Part shown: positions 23,233 through 35,011 of the stretch, piece after piece
Numbering within the stretch: the stretch's first letter is position 1
Layout: each line of letters opens with the position of its first letter
DNA from: Adiantum capillus-veneris
Taxonomy: Eukaryota > Streptophyta > Polypodiopsida > Polypodiales > Pteridaceae
Length of the DNA stretch: 64,000 nt
Direction of reading: 5' to 3'
Assembly (NCBI GenBank): GCA_014529385.2
Contig: CM043963.1
Coordinates: 67,004,895-67,068,894 of the forward strand
Position numbers and translations under genes: made by a program
Notes under the pieces: model-generated
What the model saw: only the letters and a program-made list of their open reading frames with translations
What the model was told of the DNA's origin: nothing
The model's database searches: none

Positions 23233-26200
23233 TTATCTTGGGGGTCTTGGATTGGATTTGGAAACACTTGTGGTGTTTTCAGAGGCTCTTTATGATTTTC
23301 TCTTATTCGGTTTTCATTTGGTTCCATGTTACGGTTTTCTTTGTCGGTCTTTCCCTTTGTGGTATTGGTTCTAGTCTCCATTGTCTCGACTGAATCTGAA
23401 TCATCCTCGAGGTCATTCATATACACGGGGTCATCTCCTGTTCCTATGTTTGTTTTGGAACTTGGCTTTGAATTTTCCGTATTCTGCGACTTCTTCCTTC
23501 GTGTCTTCTTTTTCTTTGCTTGGATAACTGACGCGGTATCTCTCTCTTCGAGGATATGTCCTGGCCCTTGAAGCATGGACCGTGTAATCGCATAAGCGGG
23601 TGCAACGGGTGGTATTGGCGATGTCACACTAGCAATTTCGACCAAATTCAGGGGTGTGATTTTAGGCGCATTTGGGTTATAGGGGCATTGGGCAATCAAG
23701 TGATCTATGCCACAACGATTACATGTGAGTATTGGCATTGCAGACGTGCTCCCTTGATTCATTTGCATCTGTGTAGCATTCTTTTGCAGCCTAATAGGGC
23801 ACTCCGCTACTCGATGTGGTCCACCACACTCGTAGCATTGAAGAGGTGGCCTCCTAGCCTGGGTGTTGATATTTTGACCTCTGGGTGCGAGAGCAGCAGC
23901 TTGATAAACCGGCTTGACTTGTCCCCAACAATCTTCCATGTAGTATATAGGACATTCTTCCAATGTATCAAGTCCGTAGGCAATACTAGTGTCTATTTCC
24001 TCCTCACAACCATCTGCATAAGCGTTTGATGGCTCGCAACCCACTTGGTTCATAGGGGCGACTCTTGGATGCGGGGGCTGCGGTCCTAGCACAGGAGGTG
24101 GTAGCGGTGTAGCTTGTACAACATTTTGAGATCTAGGGACCATGTGTTGCGGTAGTTGCTCAACAGGTGGAGCAGGCATCAATACAGGAGCTCGAGGCGC
24201 ATCCGTCCAGTCTACAGGTGGTCTATTTGCCATCATACGTTTGATCATTAAACAATCCTTAGCTTGGTGACCATACCTACCACATGCGTTGCAAGTTCCA
24301 TTAAATTTTACTCTAAACGTAGGGCACTCACTAGTGCTATGTGGACCTAAGCAAATGGAACACCATTGTTGCTCCCTTCTTGGATACATGTGACTATTTT
24401 GAGGGGGTCGATTATCCTTAAGAGACTCTTGGATTGCCTTGGTGAGGTCTGTCAAGAATGTCTCAAATACCTTTGGCTCATTGGCAATGGGCTTTGCAGT
24501 CATGGGTTCATACTCAATGGCTTGTGAGCTAGTGGATCTCGTGTCAGTAGACACCCTCATGCCTGCTATCATCAAGTTGTCCTCTAATTGGATTGCATTG
24601 GCAGTGACATCTTCCCAGGTTGTGATACCTCTAATCACTAGTCCATTATAGATTCCTTCATTCCTCAACCCTCGAATGAATCGATCAAGCAGTTGGTTAT
24701 TGTTGAAGCGCTCATTTACAGGGCAACGAGAGTTTAAGTGCTTTAGACGACTAATGAAGTCCCTTACTGACTCTCCTTCCTTACGTTCGGCATTCTGTAG
24801 CTGAGATGCTACACCCCAAAGCACACCTTCTCGTATGTACTCCTTTAGAAACAACCTTCGAAGGGTAGGGTAGATTGTTTTCTCGTCCACCCTTAGGGTC
24901 CTATACCAATCTCCAGCCTTCCCACTTAATGTCAAGCTTAAGGCATTGCACTTATGTAGTTCGTTGCGTTCCCCTAAGGAATCACATACTTGTTCAAACA
25001 CTTCAATGTGTTTTCTAGCATCTTCGTCCCCATTGAATTTTTGCGTGAGTTTGGCAATTTGTACTGCCTTACTTCTAGGCTCTCTATCAGATGCGTGACA
25101 CATATTTTCCGCGATAGATCGACCTATGGTTTGAGCAAATGCTGCCAAGTCACCTATGTGAGGAGGCAGGGCCGGTGGAGGTACTCTTGGAATCATATGT
25201 GGGAGAGGGACGGGTGCCGGTCTTGGCATATGTGTGGATGATGCAGGATATGGAACATAACCGGGCATAGGTCCACTCGGATAAGAGCTAGGGAGCGGCA
25301 CTCGAGGAGCATAAGCAAGTGGTACAATTGGAGGTGTGGGGGCCATGTGTGCATAAGGGGCTAGAGGCACATATGGTCGAGGCCCCATATTAGGTACTAC
25401 GACACTAGGTAGTGGCACTGCGCTAACCGTAGATGTCATCGGTACATTCTCTGTCAGGCTTATCCCTGGAGTGAGCACTGTGTTTTCCTTGATAGAGGGT
25501 TGAGCCAAGTTAGGGAAGCTAAAGTTTTCGCTCGGAGGCTCAGATTGCATAGAGACCCCAGGTGAAATGACGTAAGATGGGTCCATGGGGCTCATTAGAG
25601 GAGTCTCCATTTGTGATAGAGTAGGCTGTTGAGCCTTGCTCGTATCCAGAAATCTCATGGGGCCAGTTGAGAGTATATTTACCCCTCGGTTTTGCCTTTC
25701 TGATTGAATAATGCCATGGATAACATTACAGATCATTTTCTGTTGATCTTCGATGCTCGTGGCACTAGAGGTGGATTGTACAATCTCTATCCATCCTACA
25801 TGGTAGGCGTGGCCAGAGTGTAGATCCGTCAACACCTCAGTGTGGAGGTCGTATGTCCAATGATCATTAATGAACAATCCTTCTAGAGTCGACGTGTTAA
25901 CGGTTTCTTGTGAGGTAGAAGCAATGTTGCTCCCCGTGGTTTTACTTGCCACCAACGGTACTCTAGAGGGAACTTCTGAAGGAGGTAGCTCAACAGGGTC
26001 TTCTTGGTAAGAAGTTGGTAGGATATCCACATGGACACTCTTTGGGGGTGTGGGGTCCACGTGCGATGTGAAAGGAGATTCCACTTCCCCACCCCCTTCG
26101 TGTGCTTCATCTGCCTCAGGTTCCGAGCGAGTAGCTCTACCTAATGTTTCCATGAAACGGCTAAACATACTAGTACTAGGCTGTGGAGCTTCGGGAGGTG

Positions 26201-26417
26201 CATGGCCTTCTCTCTCAGTGTTTTGGGTAGGGTATGCTTCCATGATTTCTGAGTCGGAGGAGGAATCACTAGCGGCTATTTCAGGGTCTTGGGTGGAGCT
26301 ACCTTGTGTCCCCGCTGAGGGTCTAGAGCTTATCGTGGATGGGTAATGGGTGTCCGTATGAACAGAGGCACTCTCAATATACTCGTGTTCTAGCACCCGC
26401 CCAGAGCGTAAGTGCAT
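23172..26417 (-). CDS. Gag protein with four zinc knuckles
   Basis: An intact 1081-codon frame starting MHLRSGRVLEHEYIE. The first 420 residues are low-complexity and proline-rich (about 330-425). Residues 450-620 match the plant gypsy Gag core (KFNGDEDARKHIEVFEQVC, LSLTLSGKAGDWYRTL, FISRLKHLNSRCP). Four knuckles follow: C686/C689/H693/C698, C709/C712/H717/C722, C861/C864/H868/C873 and C899/C902/H906/C911. The second is CX2CX4HX4C; the other three have a shorter CX2CX3HX4C spacing. The tail (from about 945) is lysine-rich. It should assemble into the particle and bind the element RNA. At 1081 residues it is far longer than a usual Gag of roughly 400-600. The ATG at 26417 is the first in frame after the leader. 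Confidence 0.88.
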   Translation of the reverse strand: MHLRSGRVLEHEYIESASVHTDTHYPSTISSRPSAGTQGSSTQDPEIAASDSSSDSEIMEAYPTQNTEREGHAPPEAPQPSTSMFSRFMETLGRATRSEPEADEAHEGGGEVESPFTSHVDPTPPKSVHVDILPTSYQEDPVELPPSEVPSRVPLVASKTTGSNIASTSQETVNTSTLEGLFINDHWTYDLHTEVLTDLHSGHAYHVGWIEIVQSTSSATSIEDQQKMICNVIHGIIQSERQNRGVNILSTGPMRFLDTSKAQQPTLSQMETPLMSPMDPSYVISPGVSMQSEPPSENFSFPNLAQPSIKENTVLTPGISLTENVPMTSTVSAVPLPSVVVPNMGPRPYVPLAPYAHMAPTPPIVPLAYAPRVPLPSSYPSGPMPGYVPYPASSTHMPRPAPVPLPHMIPRVPPPALPPHIGDLAAFAQTIGRSIAENMCHASDREPRSKAVQIAKLTQKFNGDEDARKHIEVFEQVCDSLGERNELHKCNALSLTLSGKAGDWYRTLRVDEKTIYPTLRRLFLKEYIREGVLWGVASQLQNAERKEGESVRDFISRLKHLNSRCPVNERFNNNQLLDRFIRGLRNEGIYNGLVIRGITTWEDVTANAIQLEDNLMIAGMRVSTDTRSTSSQAIEYEPMTAKPIANEPKVFETFLTDLTKAIQESLKDNRPPQNSHMYPRREQQWCSICLGPHSTSECPTFRVKFNGTCNACGRYGHQAKDCLMIKRMMANRPPVDWTDAPRAPVLMPAPPVEQLPQHMVPRSQNVVQATPLPPPVLGPQPPHPRVAPMNQVGCEPSNAYADGCEEEIDTSIAYGLDTLEECPIYYMEDCWGQVKPVYQAAALAPRGQNINTQARRPPLQCYECGGPHRVAECPIRLQKNATQMQMNQGSTSAMPILTCNRCGIDHLIAQCPYNPNAPKITPLNLVEIASVTSPIPPVAPAYAITRSMLQGPGHILEERDTASVIQAKKKKTRRKKSQNTENSKPSSKTNIGTGDDPVYMNDLEDDSDSVETMETRTNTTKGKTDKENRNMEPNENRIRENHKEPLKTPQVFPNPIQDPQDKPQGQKGKIVKRRLGRTQTQ

Positions 26418-27355
26418 GTGCTTTTGATACCCTAAGGTGTCAAAAAGCTGCTCTAGGAGGCCTTGTGACTAGTTTTTAGCGTGTTTTTTGTTTGTTTTTT
26501 TGCTAGACTTTTTAGAGCGTGTCGTGGAATGGGCCGTGTGATAGCTCAAAACGAGCGTATCGGTCAGAGGGTCGTGCCGTGCTTTACAGCCCTCCGTTTG
26601 GTCACTCTATGCCCTCGGAATCCCTAAAACTGTCAATTTCCAGTAGGGAACTAGGCCCAAACTAGAAAGTCTAAGGGTGCAAGTGGGAAGAGAAAGGAGG
26701 AGAGTGGAGGACTTGTCCCACATGCTCTCATTCTCTCTTGAGGGAGTAGGGTATATATATAAGAGTGAGTCTAGTATATATCATAGGACTGAGGCCTGGG
26801 CCTGGGCCTGGGCTTGGGCTTGGGCTTGGGCTTGGGAAAATGATCCCGATCCCGATCTATCTTTTATACAAACCAAACCGTCCGTTTTAAGAGTCACGTT
26901 TTTTATTTTCGAAAAATATCGCCACCCACTCGCTCGCGTTTTTAATTTCCGATTTTTTTTCCTTTTAAATTTTTTTTTTCCAAAATATTTTTATTTTTTT
27001 TTTCTCCAAAAACTTTTTTTTTTCAAATTTTTTTTTTTTGTTGATGCAGAAAAACGCAGAAATTGAAAAAAATGCAGAAAAACGCAGAAATTGCAGAAAA
27101 TGCAGAAAAAACGCAGAAATTGCAGCAAATTGACAAAAATGCAGAAAATTGCAGAAATTGAAAACGCCGAGTTTGAAAATGCAGAAATTGCAGAAATTGA
27201 AAAAACGCAGACAATAGCAGAAATTGAAACTTGACAGCAATTGCAGAAAACGCAAAAAACAGAAATCTTCCACACACTCCTTCCCTGCCTTTCCTATGAT
27301 AGAAATTGCACCACAAGGAAGCGTAAAGTGCTAACCGAGCTTAGTGTAGGGCATA
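26418..27355 (-). other. Leader of gag-protease element with short tandem repeats
   Basis: About 0.94 kb between primer site and gag. It contains a hexamer array CTGGGC/CTTGGGC at about 26794-26836, T-rich runs at 26948-27040, and a degenerate array of TGCAGAAA-type units from about 27045 to 27260. Frames reading WAWAWA or FCIFCNF through these repeats are artefacts. Packaging or structural roles are possible but not shown. Confidence 0.75.
26794..26836. repeat. Hexanucleotide tandem array CTGGGC/CTTGGGC
   Basis: About seven head-to-tail 6-bp units, the first three reading CCTGGG and the rest CTTGGG, followed by a short GATCCC pair. Confidence 0.95.
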
Positions 27356-27373
27356 TCCCCGGCAGCGGCGCCA
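27356..27373 (-). other. Primer binding site, tRNA-Asp type
   Basis: Minus-strand TGGCGCCGCTGCCGGGGA begins four bases inside the 5' LTR. It differs by one base from TGGCGCCGTTGCCGGGGA, the complement of the tRNA-Asp 3' end used by Athila-like and other plant gypsy elements. Confidence 0.85.
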
Positions 27374-27377
27374 AAAA

Positions 27378-27627
27378 TGTGCGCTCCTTGCCGCACTGTC
27401 GAAGCAAGGGACTTGCCAATACACCGTATGCGAGCCACAACGGCTCCAAGCACACAACAAGCCTAAACTAGCAAGCTCAAGAAAACAAAGGGTGTGTCAC
27501 TCACCGCTCTACGCTCGCCTTCGTGGTGGATTCCTCGCCGCGATGAAGAAGAAGCTGCAGACGTGCCGCGCTCAACCGCTTCGCCGCCGTCGTGCCTTCG
27601 TAATGCTCGATCGCACACACACTCTCC

Positions 27628-27659
<32 letters not shown>

Positions 27660-27955
27660 AGGAGGTGAAGAAGAAGAAGAAGATGGAGATGGAGCAAGAG
27701 CACTCTTCAATTGCACAAATGAGAGAATGAGTAAAAATTAGGTTTAGTTGGCTTTTATAGGAGCTCACCCCATTCACACTTGGGCGCCCATGCTTAACCA
27801 ACTAATCCCTTGAATGTCCAAGTTAAAGTGCGCCTCTCATTGGCGATCACTCTACCTTTCCCTATTGGACCGACAAGCCCGGTACCTGACTCTACCAAAT
27901 ACATAATACGCGTCCATCGTAGGTGATGGGTGTCCGTGTGCCATGAGGGTTAACA
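27378..27955 (-). repeat. 5' LTR of gag-protease element
   Basis: 578-bp partner of 18587-19170. Differences are microsatellite length (longer CT, shorter AC array) and two substitutions, near 27524 and at 27755. It is followed by TCATG at 27956-27960. Confidence 0.95.
27752..27759 (-). promoter_or_regulatory. TATA box of gag-protease element 5' LTR
   Basis: Minus-strand CTCCTATAAAAGCC. The equivalent site in the 3' LTR (about 18967-18974) reads TATAGAAG, so one of the two LTR substitutions falls in the promoter. Confidence 0.65.
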
Positions 27956-27960
27956 TCATG

Positions 27961-28386
27961 TTAATGAAAGAGGGTTTGAAAGATCAAAATGTTCTTCTTT
28001 ATGGATGTTGTTAAGATTTGATTTTTTATTATAACCAAAATGTGATTTAAGAACTAAGTTATGAAGCTCGAGTTCTTGTTGTAATAAGTTTTTCTAATCC
28101 ATAAACCTTGAAATCTATGCAAAACCTTATTTTGATGAGAAGGTATATTCAATTTATAATTTTTTTATTGAAATTGCAATAAAGTTTTATGATTTTTCAT
28201 CTTAAAGCTTATCACCATAATGTTAATGTGGTATTAATTTTGACAAATTAAGAGTTTGACTATGTTCTTCACTTCACACCTAACCTAAGACATGAACATG
28301 GCCTATAATCTTGTTTTTAACTTCACAAAATAGTTATGACAACTTGTTCAAAAAACTGGATACTTAGTGTCTGTGGATCGTTGATA
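27961..28386. other. AT-rich unclassified flank
   Basis: No open frame, repeat or recognisable element end. It lies between the TCATG duplication and the first sequence that reads as LINE. Confidence 0.6.
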
Positions 28387-29215
28387 GGACTTGATTCATG
28401 GAGAAGATAAGAAGCAAGATTCGCAGATGGGAATATGTGCTTCTTCCTTCCAAAGTAGAGTGAAAGTGATCAACTCATTCATGCTCCCGTATATAGCATT
28501 CAATGGTCCATTCTTGAAGCTAGCCAAATGCATCTGGAAAAAGTTTTCTTAAACCAGTAAAAAGATTCCTATGGAAGAACATCACCAAAGACTTGACGCC
28601 TTGGCAGTGGGCTAGCTGGGAAACAGTTGCAAGATTGGTTGAGCTTGGCGGTCTAGGGATTCTTAACCCGTGCCCCACAGGGAGGCCTAGTCTGTTAAGT
28701 TTGTGGTCACACTCGCAAAGCAAGACCAAACTTGGGCTTCTATGACCAATGCCATGATGGACAATGTCAAGCTTTACTCGCAAGGTGGACAGTGGAAAGG
28801 GCTCTAGGTACACGACAAACTGCTTGCCCCGTTGTGGGCTAGCTTGAAGCTCTAGGGTGTGACGGGCAAGCTTGTTAGGAAATGCAAAACAGCGGTGGAG
28901 ACTTTGGGGTGGGGAGAATTGACAAGGTATTTTCACAACTTTGCATCTCGTTGGTCCTCATGACTGGCTAAGGTGGGAAGCATTTCTTTGAACCCATTTT
29001 GGAGGGAAGCTCCTAGAAAGACCAATAACAAAGGCATTTGCCGACGTCTCGACCAACTGTGGGATTGTAGCAGTAATCGATGGAAAAGCACAAAACAAAT
29101 GGTTCTCCAGTACAACCTGGATGGGACTAAAAGGCTGTTGATCAGCACATCCCTGAAACAACAGACTGGTGCGGATAGCCGATTTTCAAAAAACAAGAAA
29201 AAAAAGAAAAACATA
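28387..29215 (+). pseudogene. LINE ORF2 fragment, after the RT domain
   Basis: Translation in shifting frames gives MEKIRSKIRRWEYVLLPSKV, then VINSFMLPYIAFNGPFLKLA. It continues with KRFLWKN...PWQWASWE...LVELGGLGI, the block that follows reverse transcriptase in plant L1-type LINE proteins (compare FLWG...W..K..GGLGI). Further on, ISLNPFWREAPR and RWKSTKQMVLQYNL resemble the spacer before the terminal zf-RVT region. The zf-RVT part itself continues at 46747, beyond the gypsy insertion. Nothing of RT proper is present upstream, so the LINE is 5'-truncated, as is usual for this class. Stops and frameshifts show it is dead. Confidence 0.7.
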
Positions 29216-29394
29216 TTTTTCCTCTGTCGGAGCTTTGGCAACACCGTCGGAAGACACGGCAATGCCCGGGTCCACCTGACGGCCCTAACTCATCCATACC
29301 CCAGCCTGGCAGGCCGCCCTCCGTTTCACCTCACCCCACCCTCTCTCTCTCCCTCTTGTTTTACACCCCTAGCAGGCCGCAAGTTTTGTAATAT

Positions 29395-30430
<1,036 letters not shown>

Positions 30431-31164
30431 GCCCAGCATGATACACACACACACATACACACCACACACACACGCTGCGCACACACCCTCTCTCTCATTC
30501 ACCATCTCTCCGCCGCCTCTGCGTCACCAAGAGGTCCGAAACAAAAAAATATATATAAATATATTTATAAATATTATACACATACATCCCCCGTTCCCAC
30601 GCACGCTCGTGCACACACCTATACATATACATATTCGCACACACATACATACATACACACACACACACGCATACATACACACACACACACATACATACAT
30701 ACACGCATGCATATACGCACGCACCATACATTAAAAAAAAAAACACAAAACAACGAAGGGTCCACCAACATGAACACCATCGACAAAAAGGAGGCACCCA
30801 TATCACGCGTCGCCAACACCAAAACGAGCAAAGGCGCCGAAGGCATGCCCTGGCCAGCACCGAAAGGGGGTAACTCAAACATCTCGGCTTCTCACGACAA
30901 AAACCGACTCCAGCAGCACCAAAACGTGACACAGACCACCCGAACCATCGACAAAACCCGTATAAATACCCTAAAACCCCCACTCTTCCTGAATAACCTA
31001 GCCATGGCTAGTGGATTGTACAAAACTCTCCCCCAACCCCACTCTTTCTCTCTCTATCTCTACCTTCTCTCTCTCTATCTCTCTTACTAGAGAGGCATCT
31101 AGGCCTTCTACAGCAACCAAAGGATATTTGCAATGACCAGTGAGTAAGGATCACCTCTGAAGCC

Positions 31165-31174
31165 TATATAAAAA
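31165..31174 (+). promoter_or_regulatory. TATA box of Tat-type LTR
   Basis: TATATAAAAA within AAGCCTATATAAAAAGGCC, about 960 bp before the LTR end. The right copy has TATATAAAG at 45795-45803. This marks the likely transcription start and divides U3 from R/U5. Confidence 0.7.
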
Positions 31175-32133
31175 GGCCTCCGCTTAGCACAAAGGACACA
31201 CAAGACACAGGGGAGAGGAGACACCCAAGAGAGAATACTCAATGGAAGGAGGGGAATACTAGTTCCTTGCACTCTACATTGTAAGCACCACTAATCGTGT
31301 AGTGCACCCATGCTTGAGAGCTAATGGCATCATGTTTGGTTGCAAGCTTTGGGCACTTAGCATTGGCAACATCACCATTCTCTCCATGATTCACCACACC
31401 ACGTTGAGTTACTAATCACGACCACTCTATGCACGTGAAGTAGTCGCTACTCTCCCACCAAGCAACATGAGCACACTTGGATTGAAGGTATCAATGCCAC
31501 GCCACCTTGGCCCCTCTGAATGTTGGTGATTGAGGTCGTCGGTGGCTGCATCGTCTTGCTGGTCTCCCTCAACTAACCCTCCCGCTAACTCCAACCTCGC
31601 CGTGCACCATATGGCGCTCGTATCTCATGTTGCATCCCAAATGCCAAGAGCCAAGTTTGTAGTCGTCAAGACCACCACTTTTAAGTATCTTCATCGCCAT
31701 ATAAAGGGTGTAATGTTATCTTGATCTTTGGGGTTCATCCTCTATTGTGATTTCCCATGGTTATGGGATGTTTTGTCTCTTGTATATCACCCTACTCGTG
31801 CTCCATCATGTGCAATATCTTCCGCCAGTCAATGTGCCCTGTTTTTTAGCTTTTCACATACCTCTCTCATGCACATACTAATGACTTGTGATGAAGCATT
31901 TCTCTACATGTAAACGGTTGTTACACCACCATTTCGTGTTGATTAACTAGAGAGCATTTCACATTTGCTACCCTAGGTCATGTATGTTTGCGTCCTAACC
32001 GCATTTATGCTAGGTGGTGCCCCTTCCTACCCATAGGATCACTCCTACCTCGAGATGATGCTTGGGGATGTTCAGGTTATGTGTGGTGTAGAGGCCACCC
32101 CATATGGCATGTCATTTCCGGCTATCATTTTCT

Positions 32134-32151
32134 TGGCGCCCCCACCGAGGA
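32134..32151 (+). other. Primer binding site of Tat-type element
   Basis: TGGCGCCCCCACCGAGGA starts six bases after the LTR. The other Tat copy has TGGTGCCCCCACTGAGGA at the same place. The tRNA is not assigned. Confidence 0.75.
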
Positions 32152-32938
32152 TCCTTTCATGAAACCCTCCACTTTACAAGACTGAAACCCCTAAACTTTT
32201 GTGGATGGATGAATGGCTAGCAGCGTTTGCTAACTGGACGACAAAAGAAGAAGAGCTCTAAGCACAACTAGATGAACTCCGCATCTCGATCGAAGCTCGA
32301 GTGCTAGGCGTAACGGTAATCGATTTGTAGTGGGAGAGTCAAGCAACATGGCAAACTCAGTGGATATACATATACAACCAACCCGCAACAACAAGATGGA
32401 AGGAGCTTTGCACAATAGACAATCAACACTATTCTACTTCAAGAATCGGGTAACTCAAGTCACCGAGGTAATTATCACAGTCAGTTTCCAAGTCACACCT
32501 GATGCTACAGCACAGATAACAAAAGCATTTGCTCACACTCTCACTAGAGAAACTAGGCTACTGAGTTTATATCAGGAAAGAACACCACCCTCTCACACAA
32601 GCTTGGACAGTGACTAAGCATCTCTAAGCTTCACATGAATCAATACAACTTACCTCAAGTCAGATCACACATACCAACACGTGTACGCTTAATCAAGGTA
32701 ATACTGGACTTGAAGGCTCACTACCAGCACGTCATCGACACCATGCTGGGTGGGGAGCGGGTTTTTGAGGTTCTGGCATCAGATTATCCATTTGTCTTAC
32801 CTTTGGTACAAGGCAATGTACCGTTTGAAGTTTTAATCTATGTCCTAGTATAAGAGGGTTTACACGCCTCCTTGTAAAGAAAAATAAATAAATTTTGCAA
32901 GCTAAGCAGTGTGTCTTTCTAGCTCTCTCTCAGTAATC
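32152..32938 (+). other. Leader of Tat-type element
   Basis: About 0.8 kb before the gag start. Short frames of 61-95 codons are present but none is recognisable. Confidence 0.6.
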
Positions 32939-34206
32939 ATGGCAAGTGTAGCATTTCCAACATTTAAAGGAAAGAAGGGGGAAGATTTAGTAACAGACTT
33001 CCTAGATGACTTTGAAGTAGCAACAAAGATACGGATGAATCCCGGGTTAGAATCTTTATGCATCTCATGAAGCTAGAAGCTAGATCATGGTACAATGCAC
33101 TTCCACAAGCAACCAAGGATGACTGGGAGCCCTTAAAAACTGCTTTTAAGAGGTGCTTTGGGGGAGGTACCACTTTAGAGAAGTTGTGGGACAAGCTAAG
33201 AGACTTGAAGCAAGAGGGTCTTTTAGAATATGCCACCTATGAGTCCAAAATTGTGGATTTGTGGGAACGGTGGGTTGAGTCACTGACAAGGGGGGAAGAT
33301 GCACCCACCCGATTTCCTAAAGAAAGACTGGTTTACGCATGGCTTATGGCCGCTTCTCAAGGAGAAGGTGAAGGATAGATTCCCGGCTATGTACGAGTTA
33401 GCCGTCGAGATTGCTCGCCTGAAGGACAAGAAGCTACGAATTAAAGCCAAAGAAACTGAGTCAATAGAATCAGGAACATCGCGCTGACCAACAACCACGA
33501 CAACCACCATTCCACCACCACCATCGGCTCTTGGGGTAAGAGATGACCAACAAGATATGTTGGCCCATATTACTGACCAACTGCAGAATTTGTCTGTCCA
33601 CTTAATACAGCAAGGAAGGAGTCAAGAAAGAGATCAAGACCCAGGAAGAGCACGATGACAAAAGAGGGAGTATCACTGCTACAACAGCGGAGAAGATGGT
33701 CACGGTATGTACTACTATCCCAAACCACGACAAAACTATAATAGAGGAGGTAGGAGGAACCAACTGTCACCCCCTAGAGAAAGAACACCCCCACCCTGAG
33801 CACCAACCCCACCAACACAAATTCTACGTCCACCCCAGACACCACCACAAGCAGCCATCCCACCTCTTCCACCAGCACCACCACCTGATCGCCATGTGAA
33901 CATCATAAGGCTAGAAGAGAAAGGAAAAGACGTAGTAGTGGATCCACCCAGAGCAAAGGAGAGGGACATGGGTAAGGAGAAGGTAACCTTTTTAGAACCA
34001 CTTGAATCCATGACTGTGAAAAGAGCTAGGAGGGAGAAAGCCACACAATCAGATGATGAGAGAAGCGTGAGAGGAGAGACTAGCAAGAGGCCATCCAGGC
34101 CACGACGGAAATTGGGCATCACCGACTTCCAATTAGGGGAACGTTCTAAGCCCTATGATCTAACATTGGATGTGGCAGAGGAAGGACCAAAGATTACTTG
34201 GCCATA
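32939..34206 (+). pseudogene. Tat-type gag, disrupted
   Basis: ATG at 32939 begins MASVAFPTFKGKKGEDLVTD. After a frameshift near 33045 the Gag core continues (LEARSWYNALPQATKDDWEP, LKQEGLLEYATYESKIVDLW), and it shifts again near 33300 to DFLKKDWFTHGLWPLLKEKV. The knuckle at about 33670 reads CYNSGEDGHGMYYYP: relative to CYNCGEDGHGMYYCP-type knuckles, two of the three cysteines are replaced (Ser and Tyr), so zinc binding is lost. The tail from 33896 is basic and ends with the GITDFQLGERSKPYDL motif, shared as MDDFQLGKGQSAYNL with the second Tat copy. Confidence 0.8.
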
Positions 34207-34249
34207 GCTGCTACATCTCGCACCAAAAGTAAGGTGGAAATGGTCCAAA

Positions 34250-35011
34250 ATGGTAAGTACAAGACGCTCCAAAGCAAAGGTAGCCGGAGAAATTTCGGGT
34301 TGCAACATGGACGACATCCTTCCAATTGTCGAAGTCAACATAAAAGGAAAGAGGGTTGGAAACACCTACATTGATGGAGGTGCACAAATCTGTGTGATGA
34401 GCGAAGCTATGATTCTTCAATTTGGGCTCGAGGTTGACAGGCCTTCTCCATGCAAGGCAAAGATGGCAAACAACGCAAAAGTAAAGTGTGTCGGTGTGGT
34501 AAGTGCCGTGAAGATAAAAGCTTGCAACACTGAGGTAGAGGTAGATGTTTTTGTAATGCCTACTAAGGGGGAGGGCTATCCACTAATCTTGGGAAGGCCA
34601 TGGTTGATGGCCATGAAGGCAAAACAGGACTGGGGCACTAGCCTTCTACGCATGACCGGTAAGAAAGGCGAGACAATCTACTATGACATGAAGATTGGCA
34701 AGCAAAAGCAAATGAATCTTGAAACATCAGCAGATGAAACCACTAGCGAGTCTTCCACTTCTGAGGAGACCACATTCACCGACAAAAGTGACAGTTCCAT
34801 CGATGTGATGGGTATCATCATGAAGGATCCACAAAGGGTAAGCACAACTGGTGATCCATCACCAGAAGGGCAACACAATGGAAAGGAGAGAAAATCACTG
34901 AGCCTAGGAGAAAATAGTTTGAAGGGTATGTTGTCCACGGAATTAACACTTGAGGAGAAAGATAGTTTTTTGCAAATGTTGATGGGATTTCCTAACCTGT
35001 TCATTGACAAC
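34250..35011 (+). pseudogene. Tat-type aspartic protease and linker to RT
   Basis: An open frame of about 254 codons up to the insertion at 35012. It has the retropepsin loop GNTYIDGGAQICVMSEAM (DGGA) near residue 42 and GYPLILGRPWLMAMKAKQDW near residue 105. The acidic linker then ends in FLQMLMGFPNLFIDNY. On removing the inserted element and one copy of ACAAC, the frame continues as YERIIGITVVEHHIKL into reverse transcriptase, so the reading frame was intact here before insertion. Confidence 0.85.

Larger units (their letters stand above)
18587..27955 (-). mobile_element. Young non-autonomous LTR element with gag and protease only (TR-GAG-like)
   Basis: A structurally complete LTR element, 9369 bp, with 584- and 578-bp LTRs and a perfect TCATG duplication (18582-18586 and 27956-27960). 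It has a tRNA-Asp-like primer site and a purine tract. On the minus strand it carries gag, a middle frame, a protease frame and a small acidic ORF. I find no reverse transcriptase, RNase H or integrase in any frame. Apart from microsatellite length, the LTRs differ at only two positions that I can see, so the insertion is recent. Gag with knuckles, the DGGA protease and the Asp-type primer site place it with Ty3/gypsy. It resembles the known class of gag-only non-autonomous elements, plus protease. Movement must depend on enzymes from another element. Confidence 0.9.

Noticed and set aside
26965-27316. Phenylalanine- and cysteine-rich frames (FCIFCNFCVF...)
   Set aside because: Product of the TGCAGAAA array and T-runs in the leader; no hydrophobic membrane protein is intended.
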